Below, in pieces: positions 43,601 to 56,200 of a stretch of DNA of 64,000 nucleotides; within the stretch, counting starts at the first letter, position 1, and every line of letters begins with the position of its first letter. A program made the position numbers and the translations under genes. The notes beneath the pieces are model-generated. The model made no database searches. It was not told the origin of the DNA and saw nothing but the letters and a program-made list of their open reading frames with translations. Source of the stretch: Nemopilema nomurai. Taxonomy: Eukaryota > Cnidaria > Scyphozoa > Rhizostomeae > Rhizostomatidae. The stretch covers positions 496,001-560,000 of the forward strand of contig ML133429.1 of NCBI GenBank assembly GCA_003864495.1. The letters run 5' to 3'.

Positions 43601-46600
43601 GGGCTGACTTTTCTAAGCTCTTATATAGTCTTCACATTTCAACCCCCCTTCGCTCTTTTGTAGCAGGCACGTGTCCACCATGTGATTTAACTGTCAATCA
43701 ACGACACCCGCGTGACTTATATGGTTAATCATATATATTGTATCGTAGCACATGTACTTCAAACTAATGTTATTTTATGTTTTGTTTATGGAGACATATT
43801 TAATTTATTGTAGCATATATAATATATAATGCTTCGCCTCTCACTTCTTGATGTATAAGCCTCTTGCAGCTAATGTCTCTTATACTTTCAAATTCAAGTC
43901 GACGGCCCTGGTTTTTAGGAAATACCTTGAGTTTAACTGCCACAATATACTAGATGAAAGAGATGATAGTGAGCCAATCGATCTATCAATGTTCCAATCC
44001 TCACCAAAACATGCGAGGCAATCTTTATTATAGCCTTGCAAAATGCACACACAAAGCCAACCCGCCACTGATACCTCTTCTGAAATAAGATCAAATCTTA
44101 TTTCAGAAACGAGAACGAAGTGAAAATTGATTTAACCTCTGTACTCTATCGCTAACATTAGTTACTGTATTTACTTCCTCTGTTTCCGTTCTTCTGTGAT
44201 ATTTGTTTTCGCATTTCCAGACTTTCTATTGTACGGCTCCAAGCCTTTGTGTAAATGTCCTAGGAATCAATGTTCTCTTTTATCACGTGAAAATGTCACT
44301 AGTCTTGGAAAATGGTCTTTTTAAGCAGTGCTTTCTTGTTACAAAATCATGCATTAGGCCTATACACTTCGTAAGAAACGCTACTTTTGAAAGTTACTTA
44401 TTTCCTTTACTCGACACGTGATTGAATTGGTGATTAGTTTTCAAATGGTCAAAGTCACTATGTTTGTAAGCGTCACGTGTGCAATTTTGAATCCTCATTT
44501 TGCCATAAACATTGCCTAATCTTGCACTAAATTGAGCGATTTGAGGCTGGCATCTTCTTAACAGTCAGAAAAACGACGTAAAATCACAGCCACAGTAATA
44601 CCTAATTACATTATATTACAATTGCCTATTTACATTAAATTACAATTGCCTCGTCAAAATAGGCACAAATTATTACAACGCAGTTTAGATTTGGATTCTG
44701 TTTTACGCATCTGTGACTTCAGTTGTGACTAATTCCTGTCAAAAGACGTGTACCAATTTGTGTAGGGTCTTTTTCATGCACATTTTAATTAAGTTGTGGC
44801 TACGTTCTGACAAAAGACTTGTGCCAATTTGTGTTGGGTTATTTTGAAAGCGTTAATGGAACGGATCAATCAACCTGATACAGTTTTGCTTAAACTGTGT
44901 AATAGTTTCTAATAGAACTTGATCAATTGGCAAATCTGGGTCAAAGATTAATTGTTGTTAGTTTCTTCAAAAGCAAAAATTTCTTCTGTTTATAATCCAC
45001 CAAACGAGAGCTCCGTTGCATGCAAATTTGCACAACAAGGTCTGGCTTAGCATCACCACAATCACGTGACAGCCATGGGGATTGACCTTTGGCAAGCCTT
45101 GAAATCATAGACTTCCTCCAGATATCATGAACATCGAATGCAGCTCGCTATCGTGCTTAAGGCCTTAAATTTTCCATTCACGCGTATCTTTGTTGCACCA
45201 TTTTTTCTTAAAGTTATATTTCAAGTTAATGAAAATTTTGGTGATTTGCTGTAAGAAGTCAATAGTGCGAGGATGGTTAGAGGCGCTGGCTACGGACGCA
45301 AAGGTCTGTGGGTCGAGTCCTTGGCATGACCTGACTTTCACCCAGAGTGAGGAGAGTCGCTAGCTCTCTGTAATTCCAGGCATAAGGAATCATGAGGTGT
45401 GGTCACATGGAGAGGAAGTACCAGGACACTGCTCGATAATCATAAAGCTTCTCAGTGTCCTAAAAACTACCTTCGGAAGCTAGGTAGAAACAAATACAAA
45501 TTTATGGTCTCAATTATGATCCAGATTAAGGGTGATTTGCAAGGTTAAATCCTTTCGAGTGGATTTGAGCTGGCCAAGCTTAGCTCTCGTGATAAGTGGT
45601 TTGACACTTAGCAGGAGTGAATAATCAAGTGTTAGAGAGAAGGAAACTCAACGAATTGATCCAGTTTAGGACAGGAACCAGGCCAAGAATGTGAATGCTT
45701 TTAGGAATGATTCCAGTTCTATAGCATTCTACAATACAGATACTTCAGCAGCCAGTGATAAAGCAAGTCGTTGGACCCATAGCAAAGTTTCTCTAGTGTT
45801 TTATAAAGTTTAAAAAGCTTGGAGTTTCTAAATTTTGCATTGGGTGACTTTGAATTTAGTAGAGGTTTGGTGCATATTTCGAAGATTGAATTTTGTTTCT
45901 AGCTCAACATTGTGTTTAGCAAATATTCTACCACCAACCGAACTTAAAACTGTCTCGATCCCCAAAGTTTTGAAGTATGTTCATTGGTCCTAATTATCCT
46001 CGATTTTATGTATTGAAATCTGTATTGTCGAAGCAAGATAACATCCCTTAAGAGGGTCTGCTGGTGCTTAGATTTTAGTTATTTGTCCAGGTCTTGTTTT
46101 GTTACCCCGGGGTCTGGGACTAGCTTCTGATAGGTCTGCTCCGCTCACAGTTAAGCGCCTAGACCTTTTAGATTAGGGGGTGGGGGCGTTCAGAAAAAGT
46201 GACCAACTATCCTTTTTTGGCCAAAGTTTTAATCCACAAAAATTTTGTAACAGTTTTAAATTTGATCAACTTTCGCGTGTTTTTAAGAGCGATTTGCTTG
46301 TTTTAGGCTACGAGACACATGGCCTTGAAAACATTCCAGATGAAGGAGGCGCCCTTCTCATTTATTACCATGGAGCGTTGCCCATAGATGTTTACTATAT
46401 GATGGGTCGATTGAAGACCGCCAAGAAGCGAAATCTCAGGAACGTCGTAGCCCAGTTCATGTTCAAAATTCCAGGTATTTACTTATTTATCGCTAGAATT
46501 TATATAAATATTTTGACGCAATGCCCCTTTCCCCCATTTTTCTAGTCATGAAAAGTGCCCCCTTCTTTTCTCTTGACTGGTAAAAGTGCCCCCTTCTTCT

Positions 46601-49600
46601 TGATTGGTAAGGAAAGGTGTCCACTTTCTCTTGGTTGGAAAAGAGGAAGGCGTTGTTTTCCTTCACTTGTAAGGGAAAGTGCCCATTTTTGTTGGTTGGG
46701 GAAGAGGAAGGCGTTGTTTTCCTTGGCTGGTGAGGTGCTTCTTTTCTCTTGAAAAGCAGGGAATGAAGTAGAGGCGACTTAAAAACAGCAGTCGTAGTTC
46801 TCGCCGATCGTAGCTTTGCAACATTGTAGCCCTCTAATGCGGAAATGCTAACTAGGTTTTGCGATGATTTCAGGTTTCCAATTTTCGATATTTGCTTTAT
46901 CGGCATAGGACATGCTTGATACTTTCATTATAAAAACCCCCAATTTTGGTGCATATTGAATTTCCAAGTGACTTTTTCTATGCTTGCTCGCCAAGGACAC
47001 CTAAAGCAAGGGGGCAGCTAGCCCCCAGAAAAAGAGCCCTTTTTGCCATAATTTTTATACTTTTGACTCCTCTCCCTAAACATACATGCAGACGTACTTG
47101 CTTCGGGCTGATAATGAAGCGCTACCCTTATGATTTCGGCACTTGTTCCTAGGAGAATGAAGCATTTGTTACTGATTCAGATGTTAAAGATCGTCCACTT
47201 CTGTTTAAAAATTTATGATTTCCCGGGCTGGTTGTGTATCTACAAAAAGAGGTTCTATAAACTTTTATCTACTGCATGTTGCCAAAATGAATGACATTTA
47301 TCTTCTTTACCAGTGTGTAAGACAGCGTTGCTCTTAACAGTGGTACCTTTCGCAGCCCCCGCTGTCCTCCCCCAGCCAAGTTTAAATCAAATCGCAAAAT
47401 CAGTGCGATTTAATGCGCCGATGGAAGGCTTTCCACGTGGTCTTTGATCGCTTATTTATCTCTGTGGGAAAATCCATTCTGATATGGTTGAAGGGTTTCT
47501 CATTTCCTCTTCAGTCTGTTGCTTGTATCGTGAATTTTAAAAGACTCTATCTTAACATTTTTTGTTTCCCTAAAGAGACGAACAATGTCCCCTGTAAGCA
47601 TAGGTTCCCCATCCAGAACTTCCATTTGCCATTTTGTACGTAACACTTGACAAATACACATAAACTTGAACCAGCTTTTTTTCTCAACTCATATGCCAGA
47701 TGCATTTGACCAACGCTTAAGAGCGCACACCTCTTTTTGACTGCCACCTAACCAGTGCTGTATTGAATTCTGATTCATCTTGTATAGTTGCTATACAGTA
47801 TCTCAAATATTTTCGTTATGTGTAAGATGTCTGTTGTGTGTTTTGAAAAGCATTTTCGTTGCATTATTTGTGTTTCTAGGTTTCCAGATTTTGATGGACG
47901 TTTTCGGTTGTGTTACCGGTCCGATAGACGAATGCGTCAGTATTTTAAAGGTGAGTAGGCCTACATGTTGTGATCTTTCTATCTAAGCATCAAACAGTCA
48001 TTTTATTTATATTTCGGTCTTGCTGCATTAAATATATGTTGTAGGCACCGTTTTAATTGAGGCTTCAAGTTTATAGAAATGTTTTTGAGTAACTTGAATT
48101 TTACATTTATACAATTTTTGTACGTAAATTGATTTCAATTCACAAACAAAAGAAACATCACTATTTGTTAAGCTTTTAATTTTCTTAGTGCAAAATTATA
48201 TTTTTAGGATATATTATTTTTATTAATAATATATTCTCAGAGTACAGTGACCTTTTGTCTGATTTATTTTTCCAAGTGGCGCTTATAAGGGACACAGAAG
48301 AGTCACATTTTAACAGGAAAACAAGTGGCGCCAATAAGGGGGTAAAAGGTGCAACCAATATGGGGCAAGCAGGGGTATCAATGAGGGGAAAATAAATGAA
48401 ACCAATAAATATGGGCAAATAAGTGGTAGGAATAAAAAGACAAACAAGTGCTCTCAAAAGTGGCAATTAAGTGGCTTCAAAAAAGGAAAAGTGGCACCAA
48501 TAAGGGAGGAAACGTTGAAACCAACAAGAGGGCAGGCAAGTTGTATTGATGTGGGGGGGGGGGCAAATAAGTGATGCCAAAAACAAGTGGCACCAATAAA
48601 GGGGGCAAACAAGTCGTACAATTACGTGGGAAATCAAGTGACACGAATAGGGATAACAGCTTTGTTAACAATCACTGCAACGCCTAGTGCAGCCTTTGGA
48701 TCCTTTTGGAAAACATTTACCAACAGCTTGCACGTGCTAGACCTCCAAGTAATAGAGAAACACGCTCCACTTTGGAGGTTGCGTCGTCCTGTTACCCTGT
48801 ATAATCCCACGCGTTTTTCCTAGAATGGTGAATTGCTGGCAATATCCCCCGGTGGTGTGAGAGAAGCACTTTTCTCAGATGAGAATTATAAACTGATATG
48901 GAACTCGAGAATAGGCTTCGCCAAAGTTGCCTTGAAAGCTCAAGTGGTACGTGCAAATAATTTTTTTAGGCAATGTAATTATTCTTCTCGTCCGTAGTTT
49001 TTCATGGTTTAAATAAATGTTCCTCTGCGGTCATTGTCCATGCAATGTCGAAAATTTCATAATAAAATACATTTATAAGCGTAGGTATTTCCCTAAGTAG
49101 TTCTCTCCCTAAGTTTGTCTCCCTAAGTAATTCTCTCGTTAAGTACAGAATATGCTGAGATACTGAGCTATTCTCAAAAGTTTTGACTTAAGGGTGTGCT
49201 TCTCTCTAATCTTTGCCTTAATATTTTTAATAATGTATTTTCTACTTTAATACTTCAATAATGTATTTTCATGATTTCTTTGACAATATTCTTTTTCCAC
49301 AGCCTGTTATTCCAGTGTTTACCCAAAATGTTAGAGAAACCTTCCGAACTCTAAAGATGGGACGAAGTAAGTAGAATTAGAAGTGCTTTCTTATTCCTAA
49401 AGTCCTCTCTGTTCCTGTATGATTTCGATGCCTCATAAATCAATTCTTATTTTGCAGTTTTTAATCATCCATTACCTTAAGCTTATATTAATTTTCCTGA
49501 ATCACTCTAAATCATCAATCAATCTTATGCAGCATGTAGCAATCTTGTCTGTCTATAATCTAGTCTATAATCTAGTCTAATAAAGTAAAACTGTTGAACT

Positions 49601-50890
49601 TTCTATTCCATTTTTGATAAGAGATTATTGGTACATTTATGATACCCAAATGTTCATTGGATCGATAAAAGGAACACTCTCGTGGCCTTTGGTTTCTTGA
49701 CTTGCCCTTATCAGAATTCTGTTTCTCTAAAGACGATTGTCTCGATATTCTCTTATTTGCACCCAATTATTTTTCAGGGCTGTTTAGGTGGATTTACGAG
49801 AAGACGAAGTGCCCGATTGTGCCAATATGGGGAGGCTTCCCAGTCAAATTAAGGTAACTCTTGCACACAATACTCAAGGAATTGCTCTCTACCTCCTAAA
49901 CTTCTCATTTGTAGCTTCCAGGAAGACGAATCCCAAGAAATAATTCCTTGGGACTGATTTTTGGGAGACGACATAGAAGGTTTAGTCCAGTAAATAATGA
50001 AAAATTTCAGGGGATTTCTTGTGTATTGGACTTCTTATGAGGATTTAGTTCCATATAACCGTTTATTGCACTAAATTATTGCTTCAAGGAAGATGATTAT
50101 GTATACAGGCTCCAAAAAGAGATGCGATTTCTGTATACAATGCGCTGTTTAAATTATAAGTGTTCACTACAATTGTGTAAAGACAGAGACTCGACAGAAA
50201 TTATTCTGGAGAATTATAAGCAGTAGTGCAGGAATGCCCTTGTGCTTTATCTATAATATGTATTTCCTCATTAATTGAATAAAAAAATTATTTTCAGAAC
50301 ATACTTTGGCAAACCCATCACTATAGATCCGTCACAAAAGCCTGAGGAGATCGCTAGATGTGTAAGTGTGACATCCAAGCTTAATTTTATTTTAAACCTT
50401 CATCTCTGATTTTCAGATTTTAATATCGTAAGCTTCCGTGATCAACATAAAATGGGGCCTATATAGACGTTAAAGGCTGAAAATTAAATCGTGAATGAAA
50501 TTTTGATTGTTAATCACCCTAGATAAAGCCTTTAAAAAGTACTAATCAGCCATAGACTTTAGCATTGTTGTATTTCGAGAGCCTGTTAGGAGTTGAAGGA
50601 TAAGCGTTACTTGTGGCATTAAGGTATCATTGGTACCCCTAAGAAAGTAGATCACGTTGGGTGCAGTATTTCACGGCTGCTCGAAGGCTTTACATTCAGG
50701 TTATTATTTATTGATGATCTTTTCTGAGATTTCTTTTCTTAGAGGTTGTTTAAGATTAATTAATCCCTTTGAATGCCTTTAGGTGCATAAAGAAATCCAA
50801 GCTCTTATCAACGAGCACCAAAGACTTCCGGGGAGTATTTTAAGGGGCATCAAAGAGAGGGTTTTCAATTCGAACAGCAAAAAGGCATAA
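40689..50890 (+). CDS. TMEM68: TMEM68 acyltransferase, eight exons, 338 aa
   Basis: TMEM68 is an ER membrane acyltransferase of the glycerolipid-acyltransferase fold; in mammals it makes triacylglycerol independently of DGAT1/2 (established; also called DIESL). Exons are 40689-41031, 46307-46474, 47880-47950, 48824-48946, 49303-49366, 49778-49853, 50298-50361 and 50783-50890 (TAA), all GT-AG and in phase. A hydrophobic anchor lies at residues 48-78, then FLHIYQHR and WEGARSSVAAFYDAQ, WHGYETHGLENIPDEGG, motif I as YYHGALPID (His136, Asp142), SPGGVREALFSDENY, PVIPVFTQNVRETF, LFRWIYEK, WGGFPVKLRTYFGKPI and a C-terminal VHKEIQALINEHQ helix. Length is close to the 324-aa human protein. The first ATG precedes an acidic N-terminus like that of homologues. 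Intron 1 is 5.3 kb. Confidence 0.96.
41032..45263 (+). other. TMEM68 intron 1, left part
   Basis: No coding exon was found. A perfect 14-bp hairpin lies at 44078-44108 (separate entry). An imperfect direct duplication (GACAAAAGACTTGTGCCAAT type) spans about 44715-44845. The rest is AT-rich with nothing I can identify. Confidence 0.5.
44078..44108. repeat. Perfect 14-bp inverted repeat with 3-nt loop
   Basis: TTCTGAAATAAGAT (44078-44091), CAA, then ATCTTATTTCAGAA (44095-44108). It is an exact hairpin within TMEM68 intron 1 with no neighbouring gene end, possibly the core of a foldback element. Confidence 0.9.
45264..45500 (+). mobile_element. tRNA(Leu/Ser-like)-derived SINE
   Basis: A tRNA-like head begins at about 45264, with A box TGGTTAGAGGCGCT (45273-45286) and B box GGGTCGAGTCC (45310-45320). 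The spacing and sequence resemble a type II (Leu/Ser) tRNA. A non-tRNA body of about 170 bp follows, ending near AAACAAATACAAATTT. The acceptor stem is not fully paired, so it is not a working tRNA gene. It lies in TMEM68 intron 1 in sense orientation. Confidence 0.75.
45501..46306 (+). other. TMEM68 intron 1, right end
   Basis: No repeat or extra exon was recognised. It ends in the acceptor TTTTAG at 46301-46306; the open frame that runs into exon 2 from 46180 is intronic. Confidence 0.6.
46540..46745 (+). repeat. Degenerate repeat in TMEM68 intron 2
   Basis: Variants of AAAGTGCCCCCTTCTT and GAGGAAGGCGTTGTTTTCCT recur over about 200 bp. The rest of intron 2 (46746-47879) shows nothing recognisable. 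Confidence 0.6.
48270..48655 (+). repeat. Degenerate 25-35 bp repeat in TMEM68 intron 3
   Basis: Purine-rich variants of AAGTGGCACCAATAAGGGGG and GCAAACAAGTGG recur over about 390 bp, ending about 170 bp before exon 48824-48946. Minus-strand Pro/Leu-rich open frames here come from the repeat. Confidence 0.7.
49367..50782 (+). other. TMEM68 introns 5-7
   Basis: The three introns between exons ending at 49366 and starting at 50783 hold no repeat or additional exon that I can see. Confidence 0.6.
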
Positions 50891-51034
50891 AACACTAACA
50901 GGCATGTTTTTAATGACGGAAACTGCAATATATTCCCAAAATTTGCTATAAAAGATTTGTAGATAATGTTAATTTAATGATATGGTTCGAAACTGAATTT
51001 CTTAATTTACAACTAATTTGTTTTTAGAAGGAGT

Positions 51035-51040
51035 ATTAAA
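51035..51040 (+). terminator. Candidate polyadenylation signal of TMEM68
   Basis: ATTAAA lies 145 bp after the TMEM68 stop codon, followed by a GT/T-rich stretch (GTTTTCTTTG). Confidence 0.5.
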
Positions 51041-51184
51041 GTTTTCTTTGAACTCTGGTAAGATACTTTGTTATCAAATAATACTAGAATAGTGTGGTGT
51101 TTCGAGGCAAATTTGCATCCACTTTCAGCTGCATATTTCTCATTGGACCACGTCGTTAGTTTTGGCTATGTTGTTCTTTTTAAA

Positions 51185-51480
51185 ACAGAGGCCCTCCTTA
51201 ATGCTGTGATCCTCCTTTAAAGCAAAGATCCTCCTTTAAAGGAAAGATCCTCCTTTAAATCAAAGATCATCATTTAAAGCAAAGCTCCTCCTTTGTGGCA
51301 AGACTCTCCTTTGCTCCCTATTCAAAGCTGTGTTTTTGTTTTATAGCCTGCACTTCCCTTTTAAATCTTTGACCCCCCTGTTAAGTTTAAATATTCCTCT
51401 AAAATAGAGATCACCCTTTGAAGCCAAGGTCTACCTTTATTTCAGAGATCCTCATTTAAAGTTGAAAACCTCCTTAAAAC
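51185..51480 (+). repeat. Degenerate 20-bp repeat (GATCCTCCTTTAAAG type)
   Basis: Best copies lie at 51210-51300 with GATCCTCCTTTAAAGCAAAG and close variants; further diverged copies continue to about 51480. Confidence 0.8.
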
Positions 51481-51879
51481 GTGATTCATCCCTGCTTTTG
51501 GTCCAAATTCCTGTAGTACATTTGTACATAGTTACTGTTTGATGTAAAGTATTGTTTAAGTACATGTATGTCAGATAATTCTAGGTCCCATGTATGCCAT
51601 GAATATAAAACGATGCAATTATTTGTAGGCATTTCAACTGCAGCCAATGACCATATAGATGCCGTAGCTACCCGGTCTTTTGTATAATGCTTAGTGTCAA
51701 TTTTGCATAGCACTGCCTTTTTTTCTCTTTTCACTCCCGCATCATGCACCTGCATCTACCAATAACCAACGCATTATGACCAATCAATCCTAAAAGCGGG
51801 GTAATGATAATAACAGTTATTGATATAATTACATCGTTGTGTAGAAATGATAAAACGCGCTATAAGGACATTTGAACCT

Positions 51880-51965
51880 CTACCCTTTGACCTGTTGATC
51901 CTTTGCCCTATTGATCCTTTGACCCGTTGATCCTTTGACCCCTTGATCCTTTGACCCCTTAAGCT
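51880..51965 (+). repeat. Short array of TTGATCCTTTGACCC units
   Basis: About four copies of a 20-bp unit reading CTTTGACCCCTTGATCCTTT with single-base variants. Confidence 0.8.
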
Positions 51966-53010
51966 TTTGCTATGGAAGAATGGTCATGGGAGAATCACGA
52001 ACCTGTGAGTACAACACACACTTGAATCCTTTATTGCTCTCTGGAAGGCATCCATGTTCTGAAGTTAATTTTGAGATGATAGGTGACAACGTTAGCTCAA
52101 AGCCAGTCATTTACTTTAGAGTCGTATGAAATATACATATGCATATATATATTGATGTATACCTTAGAATTTATTATACCATAGGATATGCAGTATGACA
52201 TTTCTAAAAAAAGAATAATTATCATTTTTAATTGTATCTGCCTTCAGGGGATTTGTACTTCTTTATGTTGCAATTTTTATGTTTAAGAGTCGATTATTAT
52301 TATAAGATTGTCATCTTATTACGTTGCAATTTGTTACGGTTCTAGAAAAGGCGTTTAACGGTCGCTGAAAGCATCTTTACGTCATTTCTGTTTTCTCAAA
52401 ACAAGTTTGATTGGCGTTTTCGTGCTACTTTTTAACTTAGAATTCTGAGGCTTCAACGATTTGATTTATCCATCTAGACTTGCAAACAGAGAAGCTGCGT
52501 CTTTGAAACAGCGATTGTGGGGCAGCTTTTACTCATATTCGCCATTGTTAGCCGTTGGTCTTCATTAAATACTTCTGAGGCCACTTTGTAATGACAATAC
52601 TTGAGGCCCCTTATAGAATCAAACTTTGACAGCGGCTTTTAATAAAAGCCCCAATCGCAAGGGCCAAGAAGCAGAAAGACCAAGATGAATACGAATGTTG
52701 TTGTATAGATGTTGTATAATAGCTTACAAGAGAATCGTCTTCCACAGTGCAGGCACAAGAATTGATAAATATCAAGACGGACATTCCACCTTAAGGGTAT
52801 CGATCCACCTTTCCCCTCAACATTAGGCTTTTTTGAGCTGTGAAGGATATAAAAAGCCTCATTTAAAATAGTTGTATCTTCATTGAAGTTGCGGAAGAAC
52901 CTTGCAGCCAGTTTTGTCTTGTGTATAAAGTTGCTGAAATAAGATGAAACTAGCAAAAGGAAATGATATTTTTGAAAAAAGCCTGCAAAAGTATGGCCCA
53001 CGCCGCGAAC
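51966..53010. other. Intergenic, nothing recognised
   Basis: Contains a small AT simple-sequence patch near 52130-52160. A 120-codon minus-strand frame at 53001-52639 has no family resemblance that I can see. Confidence 0.45.
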
Positions 53011-53019
53011 TTGAAAGTA

Positions 53020-53205
53020 GGGTGGTGGGTGGCTAATGAATTGAATTTTCTATTAAATAGCACGAATCTGCTACTTTTTATTGGAATTATTTTCTTCGCA
53101 AAAAAGTGGGGGGAATGGCTAATGAATTGAACTTGAATTCAGCTACTCGAATCTGCTACTTTTTATTGGAATTATTTTCTTCGCAAAGAAAAGTGGTGGC
53201 GTGGG
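53020..53205 (+). repeat. Two tandem copies of an approximately 95-bp block
   Basis: GGCTAATGAATTGAA, CGAATCTGCTACTTTTTATT and GGAATTATTTTCTTCGCAAA occur in the same order twice, at about 53030-53105 and 53117-53190. Confidence 0.85.
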
Positions 53206-56200
53206 CCATTAAAGTTCATTTGTTGTTCAAGTCACGCAATCGTTTCTTTCAAACAATAAAACCATCAAGATCACGAACTGCTTAAAGCTCTCCATTAATG
53301 CTTCAAAAATCAAGGTTCTTTCGAAGATCTTGGCAACGTTGCTTGCAATTTGACATGCTTGTCAGTACCACCGCTGTGTATGCATTGAAAATCTGTGCTA
53401 GCACTCTTCTATCGTGTATTTTCTCTTTGAATAATCATCATTCTTTTTGCATTTATGCTATTGTGTGAATAATTCATGTTAACATCTGTTTAGAATACGG
53501 AAGGTAGTAAGTTCTGAATTTTACAGTCACGCTAGGCTCATGCCAGGGACACTCATTCTTATTTCAAAACATTAAACGGAGTGATCATTGGACTCAGGGA
53601 GCAAGGGGGTAACTGCCAATCTTATCCTCAGTATAACTAACATTGTGATGTATTGTTTTGCCACTGCCTTCGTATTTTCGTACCCCTTGCCCTAGCCGTA
53701 CTTAGGTGCCCATGGTCAAGAACACTTTCGTTCTATCAAGCTAAGACCTTTGTAACATAGGCACAATTCCCTAAAATGGTTAGAAACTTTTATCAAGATA
53801 AATACCCTTATTCAGAGAGATGCGTAGATCTTTTCTGAATGATTTTCGATTAATTATCATAAGTTCTACATTGACTAGATACGTATTCTAATTTTTTTTG
53901 TACTCTAAGTTATTTAATCAAAGTTGAAGTCCACGAATACTTGTCCCGGAGTTTGGCATAACATTACAGATGGGAAGGAACACTCAAATCTAGCTTCACA
54001 GTCTAACTAACTAGTTTCAACTTTTTTCTGTTGGTAGTTAAATCTAGACTAGTTAAACTGGGAAGTTTAATCGATTGTAGATGTTTCTAGAAAAACTGTC
54101 TTTGTTTTCTATCCGTTTGCATTGGAAAGCAGCTATGCACAAGTGTAAGATTACATTAAACTTAGGGGAAATATCTGATCGATAAAACGACGATCCATAA
54201 TGACCCGTTTCCTATTTGATCCAGTTTCAATTCGGATTCTTTGCAATTAACAAACAATGTGAAGATCAGACCTTTCTTTTTCATCGATAAGATGGGACTG
54301 TTTTTGGAATCCAGTCGACCCATAAAACACACAAAAGATACAGGGATTACATTAAAACCACACAAATGTCAAAACAGTCAGATTGTCCATTTATAATCTG
54401 GAGGTCCCTTTTGTTGTATCGGCTCTGTTAGCAACGAATTGTTACTGTCGCAATGCGGCGATGCGAAGGAGCTTTTGGTTTCCACTCTGCTATAAAAACA
54501 AATGAAAGTTAAGTTCTGCGGTAAATGAATGTGGAGGTTTTAACTCGGCACTAACCAGTTTTGTTTTATCTGGTTTGTTTTATCTGCTCATGAAGGCCTA
54601 TTAGCCTGCTCAGAACTTTGAATTTGGTGAAAGAAGTGGCTTTTGGAGAATTGTCAAGGTATGTACGCAGAATCTGTTTACTTTTCAGTCGATGATCAGT
54701 TTTACCGCTATTTGGCACCGATTGGATCGCTTTTGGACTCAAACTTTGATTTGCAAATCCATTATTTTGTTCTTTGATAGTATCAATACGAAGCCATCTA
54801 GGCCACTTATCAAGTTTTTAAGCAGATTATGATTCATATGAGAAATTAAGGTTTTATTTTGGCAGCGAATTAGGCCATAGGTACACACAATAGGGTATTG
54901 AGGACGAACAAATATCGACGAATTACTATTTCATATCTATGAATAGCTTTCTTATTAATTAGATGGTAATTTAGGCTAATTTTCAAGAACTTGCTTGGTG
55001 TTAGGGAGAGTTAGAATTTAGCATGCTCTGACGTGTCCTTGGTGTACAATTGTGTGTAACTTGACACCATAAAAAACACATCGCGTTACCAACGTGAAGT
55101 CAAATAAAGCACGATATTTCTCTTCGCAAAGCGCTGGTTGCTGACCTATACTGCGAGGATGAGCTTCCTTACTGAGATTTAAGCCCGTCGTTTAATTATC
55201 CATTAATGCATAGAGAGTTGTAGCCGTTGATTAACGCCAATCAATTATTTAACCATTATTGTTGTGGAAATATCTAATCTAATATGCATCTATTGCCAAA
55301 ACGCATGCGAAAGTTCCGTCACTTTTGACATTCCACATTTCCTCTCGAGACAGTATCCACATAGCTTGAAAAGATCTGTAATTAGGCGATTATGTCAAAG
55401 AAGGCCCACGTTACAGGGGCCACGGGGGTGAACACCCCTGCTGCCAAGCTACCAATGGTTGTCAACTTGTGAGAGGCAAATTGTAATATAACTATAATAA
55501 AATATCAAATTTAACCAAGTTAAATATTTTTGCAATTCTAAGCATGTTTGCTTTGTTAGTAACAAATCTTGCTTAAGCAGAATTTTCTAAGTGATATCTA
55601 ATTTGACAAGGACTGAAATCTGAGGATGGGACAACGTTTCGCTTTTGGTTTTCAAAGCTCCCTACATCTTCCCTTTCTATATCTGCTACTTATATCTGCC
55701 ACTTTCAAAGCTCCATGCTATTACCTATATCTGCCACTTATGAATAATTAAGATTGTTCCTTCAGGTATATTTAAATGATTTGCTAAAGTTAAGAATGAA
55801 ACTTTCTATGAAAAGAAATATTTTAATTTACCCTCATAATCCCATCTTCCAAATAAACACATTTTTCTCAGTGCTGCTTAAGGTCAAAAAGTCTTGAAAA
55901 GTGTTAAGGTAGAATCTAATCTAAGTCATTGGAAAAGCTTTCATTTGAAAATTCTTTTCGTACAGTTTTGCTTCCAGAAAATGCAAACATTTGTGGTCTT
56001 ACCTTTTAACTTGCCTTATTTACCTTATCACTCTGAATATAAATTGTTGCCTTTAATTGGTTTTCCTTTAAATATCTGTACTATGAGGAATGTATTATTC
56101 TTGTAAAGTTGTCCTACCAGGACAATTGGGTCTGGCCTTGATGATTTTTATGGAGGGTTTGTGGGTAGAGGTTTTATTTGACAGCTGTTGTAGATTAAGC

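Noticed and set aside
45264..45335. Functional tRNA-Leu gene
   Set aside because: The acceptor stem does not pair fully and a long non-tRNA body follows, so a SINE is the better reading.
52639..53001. 120-codon minus-strand frame with a hydrophobic end
   Set aside because: Hydrophobicity comes from AT-rich sequence; I see no family match, partner exon or promoter.
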